DNA of 12,673 nt, from contig JAGZOP010000058.1 of assembly GCA_018383195.1 (NCBI GenBank), positions 1 through 12,673 of the forward strand, in the 5' to 3' direction. The DNA comes from Clostridiaceae bacterium (GTDB lineage: Bacteria; Bacillota; Clostridia; Oscillospirales; Butyricicoccaceae). A program made the position numbers and the translations under genes. The notes beneath the pieces were generated by a model that saw only the letters and a list, made by a program, of their open reading frames with translations, did no database searches and was not told the DNA's origin. This document shows, piece by piece, positions 6,431 to 12,673 of the stretch. The number at the start of each line of letters is the position of its first letter. Positions within the stretch are counted from its first letter, which is position 1.

Positions 6431-8452
6431 ATGAAGCCCTTAAAACCCCGTGACAAGGTGACGCAGCGCATGACCCGCGACGGCCTGACGCTGGATAACC
6501 AGACCACCGGCGAGAGCGTCAACGTGTCCAGCCGGGAGGCCGAGCAGGAATATTCTGCCGCCGAGCCGGACGGCGCTGCGGAAAAGGTACTGGAACGGGC
6601 CGGGGACATCCGCGACCGCCGCAAGGCGAAACGGGCGGCCAAGGACGCCGGGGACGTGGTGACGGAGGCAGGCGAAGCCCTGCACCGGCCATCTTCCCGG
6701 CTGCAATTTACCGCCGAGGAACGGGCTGACCCCCAGCTTTCCAAGTACATCCACAAGGCAGAGAAAAAGGCGGATAAGCTGGACGCCGCCAAAGACGCGC
6801 TGCCCAAAAAGCGCGTTGTCACCACCGAAACCGTCTACGACGAGGCATCCGGCAGGGCCAAGACCAAGCTGCGCTTTGACAAGGTGGAAAAACCGGCCCC
6901 CAAGCTAAAGCCCAATCCCATGAGCCGCCCGGTTCAGGAAGCCGGGCTGTTCGTCCACGGCAAAATCCATGAAGTCGAGGGCGAAAACGTGGGCGTCGAG
7001 GGCGGCCACAAGGGGGAAGAACTTGCCGAACGGCAGGCGGGCAAGGCCATCCGCAGCGGCATCCGCCGCCACAAGCTCAAACCCTACCGGGCCGCAGCCA
7101 AGGCGGAAAGGAAATCCATTGCCGCCAATGCCGAGTATATCTACCAGAAATCTTTGCGGGATAACCCGGAGCTGGCGCAGGCAGTAAGCAATCCCGTGTC
7201 CCGGTTCTGGCAGAAGCAGAAAATCAAGCGCGACTATGCCAGAGCAGCGAGGGCCGCAGGCCAGACGGCACAGGGCGCGGCGGGAGCCGCCACCAAGACG
7301 GCGCAGGCCAGCGCCGCAGCCGCCAAGAAAGCCGCCAAGGAAAGCAAAAAGGGGGCGTCGTTCCTTGTCCGTCACTGGAAAGGGGCGCTGCTGATCGGCG
7401 GCGTCGGCCTCATGCTTATGCTGATTATGGGCGGCCTGCAATCCTGCACCGCCATGTTTGGCAGCGCCGGAACCGGTTTGGCGGCCACGTCCTATCTGTC
7501 CGAGGACGACGATATGCTGGGGGCCGAAGCCGCCTACGCGGAGTTGGAAGCTGACTTGCAGCATGAGCTTGACAACTACGAAAGCCTGCACCCCGGCTAT
7601 GACGAATACCGCTATGATCTGGACGACATCAGCCATGACCCCTATGTGCTGACTTCCATCCTGTCGGCGCTTCATGGCGGGGCCTATACGCTGGATGAAG
7701 TACAGGGCGACCTTGACCGGCTGTTTGGGATGCAATACACCCTGACGCAGACCATTGAAACGGAAACTCGCTACCGCACCGAAACCCGGACGGGGACGCG
7801 CACCGTCACCGACCCGGAAACCGGCGAAACCACCACGGAGGAATACGAGTACGAGGTGGAAGTGCCGTACACCTATTACATCTGCAACGTGGAGCTGGTA
7901 AACAACGACCTGTCCCACCTGCCCGTTTCCATTATGAGCGAGGAACAGTTGAGCTTGTACGCCGCCTATATGCAGACATTAGGAAACCGGCCCGACTTGT
8001 TCCCAAGCGGCAGCTACCCCAACGCTTCCACCGTCAAGGAGCCGACTTACTATGAAATCCCGCCGGAGGCTTTAGAGGATGAAACCTTTGCGGCCATGAT
8101 TGCGGAGGCAGATAAATACGTCGGCTATCCCTATGTGTGGGGCGGTTCCAGCCCGTCTACTTCCTTTGATTGCAGCGGATTTATTTCATGGGTAATCAAT
8201 CATTCCGGCTGGAACGTGGGACGCCTGACGGCGCAGGGCCTTTACAACATCTGCACCCCCGTCACGGCGGAGCAGGCCAAGCCCGGCGACCTTGTGTTTT
8301 TCGTCGGCACCTACGACACCCCCGGCGTGTCCCATGTGGGGCTGTATGTGGGCAATTCCGTGATGTTGCATTGCGGCGACCCCATTTCCTACACGAACCT
8401 TAATTCAAGCTACTGGCAGCAACATCTTTACTGTTACGGGCGTCTACCCTGA
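6431..8452 (+). CDS. CD1108-type mobile element protein: membrane-anchored NlpC/P60 peptidoglycan hydrolase
   Basis: Predicted 673-residue bitopic protein that should cut peptidoglycan so the transfer channel can cross the wall. Residues 1 to about 315 are highly charged and Ala/Lys/Glu-rich with no signal peptide, so they should be cytoplasmic. One transmembrane helix (GALLIGGVGLMLMLIMGGL) begins at residue 318. The outside part has an acidic region, a Thr/Glu/Arg-rich stretch (TETRTGTRTVTDPETGE) and a C-terminal NlpC/P60 domain with catalytic Cys581 (FDCSGF), His635 (VSHVGLYVG) and His647 (MLHCGDP). The triad is intact. The ATG is supported by AAAGGAGGTGAT (6414-6425), an almost complete match to the 16S rRNA 3' end. 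Order and architecture match CD1108-family proteins of clostridial conjugative transposons. Confidence 0.93.
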   Translation: MKPLKPRDKVTQRMTRDGLTLDNQTTGESVNVSSREAEQEYSAAEPDGAAEKVLERAGDIRDRRKAKRAAKDAGDVVTEAGEALHRPSSRLQFTAEERADPQLSKYIHKAEKKADKLDAAKDALPKKRVVTTETVYDEASGRAKTKLRFDKVEKPAPKLKPNPMSRPVQEAGLFVHGKIHEVEGENVGVEGGHKGEELAERQAGKAIRSGIRRHKLKPYRAAAKAERKSIAANAEYIYQKSLRDNPELAQAVSNPVSRFWQKQKIKRDYARAARAAGQTAQGAAGAATKTAQASAAAAKKAAKESKKGASFLVRHWKGALLIGGVGLMLMLIMGGLQSCTAMFGSAGTGLAATSYLSEDDDMLGAEAAYAELEADLQHELDNYESLHPGYDEYRYDLDDISHDPYVLTSILSALHGGAYTLDEVQGDLDRLFGMQYTLTQTIETETRYRTETRTGTRTVTDPETGETTTEEYEYEVEVPYTYYICNVELVNNDLSHLPVSIMSEEQLSLYAAYMQTLGNRPDLFPSGSYPNASTVKEPTYYEIPPEALEDETFAAMIAEADKYVGYPYVWGGSSPSTSFDCSGFISWVINHSGWNVGRLTAQGLYNICTPVTAEQAKPGDLVFFVGTYDTPGVSHVGLYVGNSVMLHCGDPISYTNLNSSYWQQHLYCYGRLP

Positions 8453-8457
8453 CGCCA

Positions 8458-8475
8458 GAAAGGAGGAATTTTATC
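8458..8475 (+). promoter_or_regulatory. SD site deciding a non-canonical ATC start (PP-loop gene)
   Basis: GAAAGGAGG (8458-8466) is followed after 6 bases by ATC (8473-8475). The peptide from there begins with an NIVSFGGGTNS PP-loop, where relatives would be expected to start MNIVSFGGG. The first canonical in-frame start downstream is TTG 8560, beyond the PP-loop. In-frame CTG codons upstream (8413, 8431, 8449) have no SD and lie in the end of the preceding gene. ATC is the best-supported initiation codon. Confidence 0.65.
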
Positions 8476-9195
8476 AATATTGTTTCCTTTGGAGGCGGTA
8501 CGAACAGTGCCGCCTTACTTGTTGGCCTTTATCAGCACCACATCCCGGTTGACCTGATTTTGTTTGCCGATACCGGCGCAGAACATCCCCATACTTATCA
8601 CTTTATCCGGCAGATGGACGAATGGCTGACCGCTCACAGGATGCCGCAGATTACCGTGGTTGAAAAGTTTGACCGTTATGGAAACCGCCTGACCCTTGAA
8701 ATGGAGTGTTTATGTTCTCACACCTTGCCGTCGATTGCCTACGGGCATAAGCGGTGTTCTCAAAAACACAAAATTGGGCCGCAGGAAAAATTTTGCAATC
8801 AGTATGCGCCATGCCGGGAGGTATGGAAGCGCGGGGGAAAAATTAACCGCTATATTGGCTATGACGCCGGGGAAATGAAGCGGTATCTTCATTCAAAAAA
8901 GTTCAATGAAACCGACAAAAAATATAACAACCATTATCCCCTGATTGAAGAATGGGGATGGAGCAGGAATGATTGTGTCCGGGTAATTCAGATGGCAGGT
9001 TTGCCACAGCCGGGTAAATCTTCCTGCTTTTTTTGTCCCAGCATGAAACAGCAGGAAATTTTGGATTTGAAGCAACACCATCCCGCCCTGTATCAAAGGG
9101 CGCTTGCACTGGAAGCTAACGCCATGCCCTATCTCAAAACCGTAAAAGGATTAGGGCGCAACTACTCATGGCAGGAGCGATTTGGAAAGGAGTAA
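8473..9195 (+). CDS. PAPS-reductase-like (adenine nucleotide alpha hydrolase/PP-loop) protein with apparent ATC start
   Basis: Predicted 240-residue protein of the PAPS reductase/PP-loop superfamily. The nucleotide-binding PP-loop SFGGGTNS is at residues 5-12, followed by a strand-turn LILFADTGAEHPHTY. A substrate-loop-like RCSQKHKIGP has Cys95, and a pair Cys185-x-x-Cys188 (SSCFFCPSMK) could help hold a metal or Fe-S cluster. Superfamily members activate substrates with ATP or reduce PAPS, and DndC acts in DNA phosphorothioation; which reaction applies here cannot be read. It is AT-richer than its neighbours (8881-8940 is about one-third G+C by my count), suggesting later acquisition. Its TAA at 9193-9195 shares the A with an ATG of the next gene. 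No partner dnd, cysteine desulfurase or sulfur-pathway gene is in the window. Family secure, role unknown. Confidence 0.82.
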   Translation: MNIVSFGGGTNSAALLVGLYQHHIPVDLILFADTGAEHPHTYHFIRQMDEWLTAHRMPQITVVEKFDRYGNRLTLEMECLCSHTLPSIAYGHKRCSQKHKIGPQEKFCNQYAPCREVWKRGGKINRYIGYDAGEMKRYLHSKKFNETDKKYNNHYPLIEEWGWSRNDCVRVIQMAGLPQPGKSSCFFCPSMKQQEILDLKQHHPALYQRALALEANAMPYLKTVKGLGRNYSWQERFGKE

Positions 9196-9200
9196 TGACT

Positions 9201-9455
9201 ATGGCAACCAACAAACTTGACCGTATCGAACGGGATATTCAGAAAACCAAGACCAAGATCGCGGAGCTGCAAAAGCAGCTTCGGGAGCTGGAAGCCGCAA
9301 AGACCGAACAGGAAAATTTGCAGATCGTCCAGCTTGTGCGGGGCCTGAACATGACGCCGGAGGAATTTGCCGCCTTTGTGCGCGGCGGCGCATTGCAGGC
9401 ACCCCCGGCCCCGCAGCCGGATTTTGAACAGGAGGACAACGCCGATGAAGAATAA
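9201..9455 (+). CDS. DUF4315 family small coiled-coil protein
   Basis: Predicted 84-residue soluble protein. Residues 5-38 (KLDRIERDIQKTKTKIAELQ and beyond) form a heptad-like coiled coil. A short helical part (NMTPEEFAAFVRGG) and an acidic Pro-containing tail follow. Matches DUF4315 proteins that sit beside the CD1107-type gene in conjugative transposons; function is unknown. Two ATGs are possible. 9201 is chosen because AAGGAG (9187-9192) is 8 bases away and the protein then starts MATNKLDRIE; 9195 is only 2 bases from the SD and overlaps the previous stop. Its 3' end overlaps the next gene by 11 bases, suggesting translational coupling and perhaps a physical partnership with that protein. 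Confidence 0.85.
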   Translation: MATNKLDRIERDIQKTKTKIAELQKQLRELEAAKTEQENLQIVQLVRGLNMTPEEFAAFVRGGALQAPPAPQPDFEQEDNADEE

Positions 9456-10725
9456 GTTTTTCCGCACCTTTGCCGTGACGCTGGCCGCTGTGCTGTGCCT
9501 CACGGCCTTTTCCACCACCGCTTTTGCCGGGGGCGCTGACCCTGACCCGGCACCGCTGCCGGAGGAAACGGGAACCCCCACCACCGGCGGCATTGAGCTG
9601 GACACCGAGGACGCCGAGGGCGACAACGATACGTCCAGCACCACCGAGGACACCGAAAGCACCGATACCGGCAACAAGGAAAGCACCGGCGCAGCGGAAA
9701 CCATGACCGACGAGGAAATGGCCGACCTGCTTTCTTCCCTGCTGGGATCGCAGGTGGATGTCACTGTCACCGACGAAGGCATCCAGCTCACCAATAAGGA
9801 CGACGGCACCCCCAACCAGACCGGCACTGTCGTCACGAATGGGGGCAATCTCAACGTCCGTACCGGCGCGGGGACAGACAACCAAGCCTTTACCCAGCTT
9901 CCCAACGGGACGCAGGTGGAAGTGATCGGCACCGAGGATAACGGCTGGGTGAAAATTCTCCTGCCGGAGCGCGAGGGCTACGTCTGCGGCGACTATCTGA
10001 CGGTGAGCGACGCCGCCACCGGCGACGGGGATTTTTCCCTTACCCTGAATGGGGACGAACTTTCCGCCCTGCTGGAACAGTTTGGCGGATCGGCAGGCGG
10101 CAGCGCCGCCCTGACCCCGGACGGCAACCTGTCGCTGATTGACGACATCGGCACCACCGGCGGCAAGCAGTTTATCACGCTGCAAACCAAGGCGGGCAAC
10201 ACCTTTTATTTGATTATCGACCGGGACGACGAGGGCGAGGAAACCGTGCATTTTCTCAACCAAGTGGACGAAGCCGACCTGATGGCCTTGACCGAGGACG
10301 GCGAAACCGCCCCGGCGACCTGTACCTGTACGGAGAAATGCGAGGCCGGGGCCGTCAACACCGCCTGCCCGGTATGCAAGGACAATCTCACCGCCTGCGT
10401 AGGCGCAGCGCCGGAGGCCGAGGAACCGGCAGAAACCACCGAGCCGGAGGAAGAAGCCGGGAACAGCATGGGCGGTTTGATTGTGTTCCTTGTTGTGCTG
10501 CTCATTGGCGGCGGCGCGGCCCTTTACTTCTTCAAGTTTAAGAAGCCGAAAGCCGATACCAAGGGCAATGACGATCTGGACGAATACGACTTCGGGGAGG
10601 ACGAGGACGACGACGAGGACGAACCGGCCCCGGAGGTGGAGGACGACACCGGCGAGGTGGAAGCCAGACCGTTAGACGACTATTTGCTGGATGAAGATGA
10701 ACCGAAAAAGGAGGATGAAGTATGA
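9445..10725 (+). CDS. CD1107/DUF4366 family mobile element surface protein with SH3b domain
   Basis: Predicted 426-residue exported membrane protein. A signal peptide (residues 1-28, ending TTAFA before GG) is followed by an acidic Thr-rich linker and an SH3b domain at about 128-187 (GGNLNVRTGAG to GYVCGDYLTV), likely to bind cell wall or peptide. Then comes the DUF4366 part (NGDELSALLEQF; KAGNTFYLIIDRDDEGEETV) and a cysteine cluster (Cys293, 295, 299, 308, 311, 318). One transmembrane helix lies at about 343-366, and a strongly Asp/Glu-rich cytoplasmic tail ends the protein. Topology should be type I: SH3b outside, acidic tail inside. The ATG at 9445 is chosen for AGGAGG (9430-9435) and because the signal peptide starts there; the frame is open further upstream but that part reads as the other frame of DUF4315. 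Ends with an ATGA overlap with topoisomerase. Confidence 0.9.
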   Translation: MKNKFFRTFAVTLAAVLCLTAFSTTAFAGGADPDPAPLPEETGTPTTGGIELDTEDAEGDNDTSSTTEDTESTDTGNKESTGAAETMTDEEMADLLSSLLGSQVDVTVTDEGIQLTNKDDGTPNQTGTVVTNGGNLNVRTGAGTDNQAFTQLPNGTQVEVIGTEDNGWVKILLPEREGYVCGDYLTVSDAATGDGDFSLTLNGDELSALLEQFGGSAGGSAALTPDGNLSLIDDIGTTGGKQFITLQTKAGNTFYLIIDRDDEGEETVHFLNQVDEADLMALTEDGETAPATCTCTEKCEAGAVNTACPVCKDNLTACVGAAPEAEEPAETTEPEEEAGNSMGGLIVFLVVLLIGGGAALYFFKFKKPKADTKGNDDLDEYDFGEDEDDDEDEPAPEVEDDTGEVEARPLDDYLLDEDEPKKEDEV

Positions 10726-12673
10726 GTTATCAGCTTGTAATTGCAGAGAAACCGAGCGTCGCCCGCAGCATTGCGGGCGTGATCGGAGCCAACAAGAAAC
10801 AGGACGGCTATATGGAGGGAAACGGCTATCTGGTGAGCTGGTGCATCGGCCACCTTGTTTCCCTTGCCGACGCCGGGGCCTATGACCCCCGCTATAAGAA
10901 ATGGGCCTATGACGACCTGCCGATTTTGCCGCAGGAATGGCAGTACATTATCCCGGATGAAAAGAAAAAGCAGTTTGACATCCTGCGTTCCCTAATGGAG
11001 CGCCCCGACGTGGACGGCCTTGTGTGCGCCACCGACGCCGGGCGCGAGGGAGAATTGATTTTCCGTTTCGTTTATCAGATGGCGGGCTGCCAAAAGCCGT
11101 TCAAGCGGCTGTGGATTTCCAGCATGGAGGACGCCGCCATCAGGGAGGGCTTTGCCCACCTGAAACCGGGGGCCGACTACGACAACCTGTATCAATCGGC
11201 CCTGTGCCGGGCGCAGGCCGATTGGCTGGTGGGGATCAACGCCACAAGGCTTTTCTCCATCCTCTACCACAAGACCCTGACCGTGGGCCGGGTGCAGACG
11301 CCGACCTTAAAAATGCTGGTTGACCGGGAAAGCAAAATCGACAATTTCAAGAAAGAGAAATACCACGTTGTCCATATCGCGGCGGGCGGCATGGAGGCGG
11401 CCAGCGACCGCTTTTCCAGTGCTGCCGACGCCGACGCCACCAAGACGGCCTGTGCAGGAGCGCAGGCCGTTTGTGTAGCGGTGAAGCGGGAGAAAAAGAC
11501 GGATCAGCCGCCCCGCCTCTACGACCTCACGACGTTGCAGCGGGAGGCCAACCGCCTGTTTGGATTTACCGCCAAGCAAACCCTTGACTACGCCCAGCAG
11601 CTTTATGAAAAGAAGCTGCTGACCTATCCCCGCACTGACAGCCAGTATCTTACCGACGATATGCAGCCTGCGGCGGAAAGCATCGTGTCCGGCCTGTGGC
11701 CGCTGCTTCCTTTTGCGGCGGGCCTTGACATTGCCCCGCAGTTTGGCCGGGTGCTGAACATCAAAAAGGTATCGGATCACCACGCCATTATCCCTACAAT
11801 GGAGTTTGTGCGAAAAGGCTTTGACGGGCTGACCGAGGGCGAAAAGAAACTGCTGTCCCTTGTCTGCTGCAAGCTGCTGTGTGCTGTGGCCGCGCCCCAT
11901 GTGTTTGAGGCCGTCACCGCCACATTCACCTGCGCCGGGAAAGAGTTTACCGCCAAGGGCAAAACCATCCTGACGCCCGGCTGGAAAGAGATTGACCGCC
12001 GTTTCAGGGCGTCGTTCAAGACCGACGCCGACGAGGACGTGCCGGAGCTGGCGCGGGAGCTGCCGGAGATCACCGAGGGCCAGACCTTTGACAAGGTGGA
12101 GGCTTCCGTCACCGAGCATTTCACCACGCCCCCGAAGCCCTACACCGAGGACACGCTTCTGTCGGCTATGGAACGGGCCGGGGCCGAGGATATGCCGGAG
12201 GACGCCGAGCGGCAGGGATTGGGAACCCCGGCCACCCGCGCTTCCATTCTGGAAAAGCTGGTGCAGATGGGCTTTGTGGAACGGAAAGGCAGGCAGCTAC
12301 TTCCCACCAAGGACGGCCACAACCTTGCCTGCGTCCTGCCGGATGTGCTGACCTCTCCCCAGCTCACCGCCGAATGGGAAACCAAGCTGACGGCCATTGC
12401 CAAGGGCGAGGCTGACCCGGAGGGCTTCATGGCTGGCATTGAGGAAATGACGCGGGGCCTGATTTCCGGCTATTCGCAGATCAGCGAGGACGCGCAGAAG
12501 TTGTTTCAGAAAGAGCGCGTGGCTATCGGCAAGTGTCCCCGCTGCGGCGAAGCCGTCTACGAGGGCAAGAAAAACTACTACTGCGGAAACCGGGCCTGCC
12601 AGTTTGTCATGTGGAAGAATGACCGATTTTTTGAGGAACGGGGCAAGGCGTTCACGCCGAAAATCGCCGCCGC
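10722..12673 (+). CDS. topB: DNA topoisomerase III (type IA), 3' partial
   Basis: Type IA topoisomerase that passes single DNA strands; in conjugative elements it probably resolves or relaxes DNA during replication and transfer. The N-terminal TOPRIM domain starts YQLVIAEKPSVARSIAGVIG and has the acidic DAGREGE motif at residues 105-111. The strand-cleaving tyrosine is Tyr302 in LLTYPRTDSQYLT. Further core motifs are TVGRVQTPTL and GLGTPATRASILEKL. Near the edge is a zinc-ribbon-like Cys set (605, 608, 621, 626). About 650 codons are open to the window end with no stop, and family length suggests only a few dozen remain. The start ATG overlaps the DUF4366 stop (ATGA), with AAGGAGG (10708-10714) 7 bases upstream. 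All visible catalytic residues are present. Confidence 0.96.
   Translation, partial: MSYQLVIAEKPSVARSIAGVIGANKKQDGYMEGNGYLVSWCIGHLVSLADAGAYDPRYKKWAYDDLPILPQEWQYIIPDEKKKQFDILRSLMERPDVDGLVCATDAGREGELIFRFVYQMAGCQKPFKRLWISSMEDAAIREGFAHLKPGADYDNLYQSALCRAQADWLVGINATRLFSILYHKTLTVGRVQTPTLKMLVDRESKIDNFKKEKYHVVHIAAGGMEAASDRFSSAADADATKTACAGAQAVCVAVKREKKTDQPPRLYDLTTLQREANRLFGFTAKQTLDYAQQLYEKKLLTYPRTDSQYLTDDMQPAAESIVSGLWPLLPFAAGLDIAPQFGRVLNIKKVSDHHAIIPTMEFVRKGFDGLTEGEKKLLSLVCCKLLCAVAAPHVFEAVTATFTCAGKEFTAKGKTILTPGWKEIDRRFRASFKTDADEDVPELARELPEITEGQTFDKVEASVTEHFTTPPKPYTEDTLLSAMERAGAEDMPEDAERQGLGTPATRASILEKLVQMGFVERKGRQLLPTKDGHNLACVLPDVLTSPQLTAEWETKLTAIAKGEADPEGFMAGIEEMTRGLISGYSQISEDAQKLFQKERVAIGKCPRCGEAVYEGKKNYYCGNRACQFVMWKNDRFFEERGKAFTPKIAA

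Noticed and set aside
9367..9444. Longer N-terminus for the DUF4366 protein
   Set aside because: The extension is the alternate frame of DUF4315 codons and would bury the clear signal peptide at 9445.
10560..10720. Repetitive GAGGACGAC stretch as a DNA repeat element
   Set aside because: It is the codon run for the Asp/Glu-rich tail of the DUF4366 protein, not an independent repeat.
1..12673. Insertion sequences, group II intron, CRISPR or attachment sites
   Set aside because: No transposase or reverse transcriptase frame, no regularly spaced repeats, and no recombination site seen on either strand.

Overview
The window is one continuous plus-strand block of conjugation genes from an integrative and conjugative element of the Tn1549/CTn type, the family with Maff2, PrgI, VirB4, CD1108 and CD1107-type proteins. 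Base composition is mostly G+C-rich and Shine-Dalgarno (SD) sites are strong AGGAGG types. With this gene set, that points to a gut Clostridia host (Oscillospiraceae- or Lachnospiraceae-like). The species cannot be read from the sequence. No integrase, relaxase, attachment site, antibiotic resistance gene, rRNA, tRNA or CRISPR array is visible, so both ends of the element lie outside the window.

Layout, left to right: the VirD4-type coupling ATPase (5' end missing, 2-1786); a terminator-like hairpin built around its stop codon; Maff2 (1851-2066); a strong GC hairpin just ahead of the next ribosome site; a TrbL/VirB6-like polytopic membrane protein (2176-3039); an MT-A70 adenine methyltransferase (3073-3615); PrgI (3642-4091); the VirB4 ATPase (3988-6399); a membrane-anchored NlpC/P60 cell-wall hydrolase of CD1108 type (6431-8452); a PAPS-reductase-like PP-loop protein (8473-9195); a DUF4315 small protein (9201-9455); a CD1107/DUF4366 surface protein with an SH3b domain (9445-10725); and topoisomerase III, which runs off the right edge (10722-12673). 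Genes overlap or are closely spaced. No gap reaches 300 bases and no second promoter is convincing, so this is probably one long operon.

The machine reads as follows. VirD4 recruits the relaxase-DNA complex, and VirB4 powers channel assembly and transfer. TrbL, PrgI and Maff2 form the membrane part. The NlpC/P60 protein opens the peptidoglycan. The CD1107-type protein probably sits at the envelope, and topoisomerase III handles the transferred DNA.

The most notable point concerns the two genes that are not part of the core transfer machine, the MT-A70 methyltransferase and the PP-loop protein. In each, the essential motif (DPPW or GGGTNS) lies upstream of every canonical in-frame start that could include it. 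In each, a perfect AGGAGG stands at normal distance before an ATC codon exactly where an ATG is expected. Both therefore appear to start at the rare AUC codon. This would keep synthesis low and would make automatic annotation truncate both and lose the active sites. The PP-loop gene is also clearly AT-richer than its neighbours, suggesting a later insertion between core genes.
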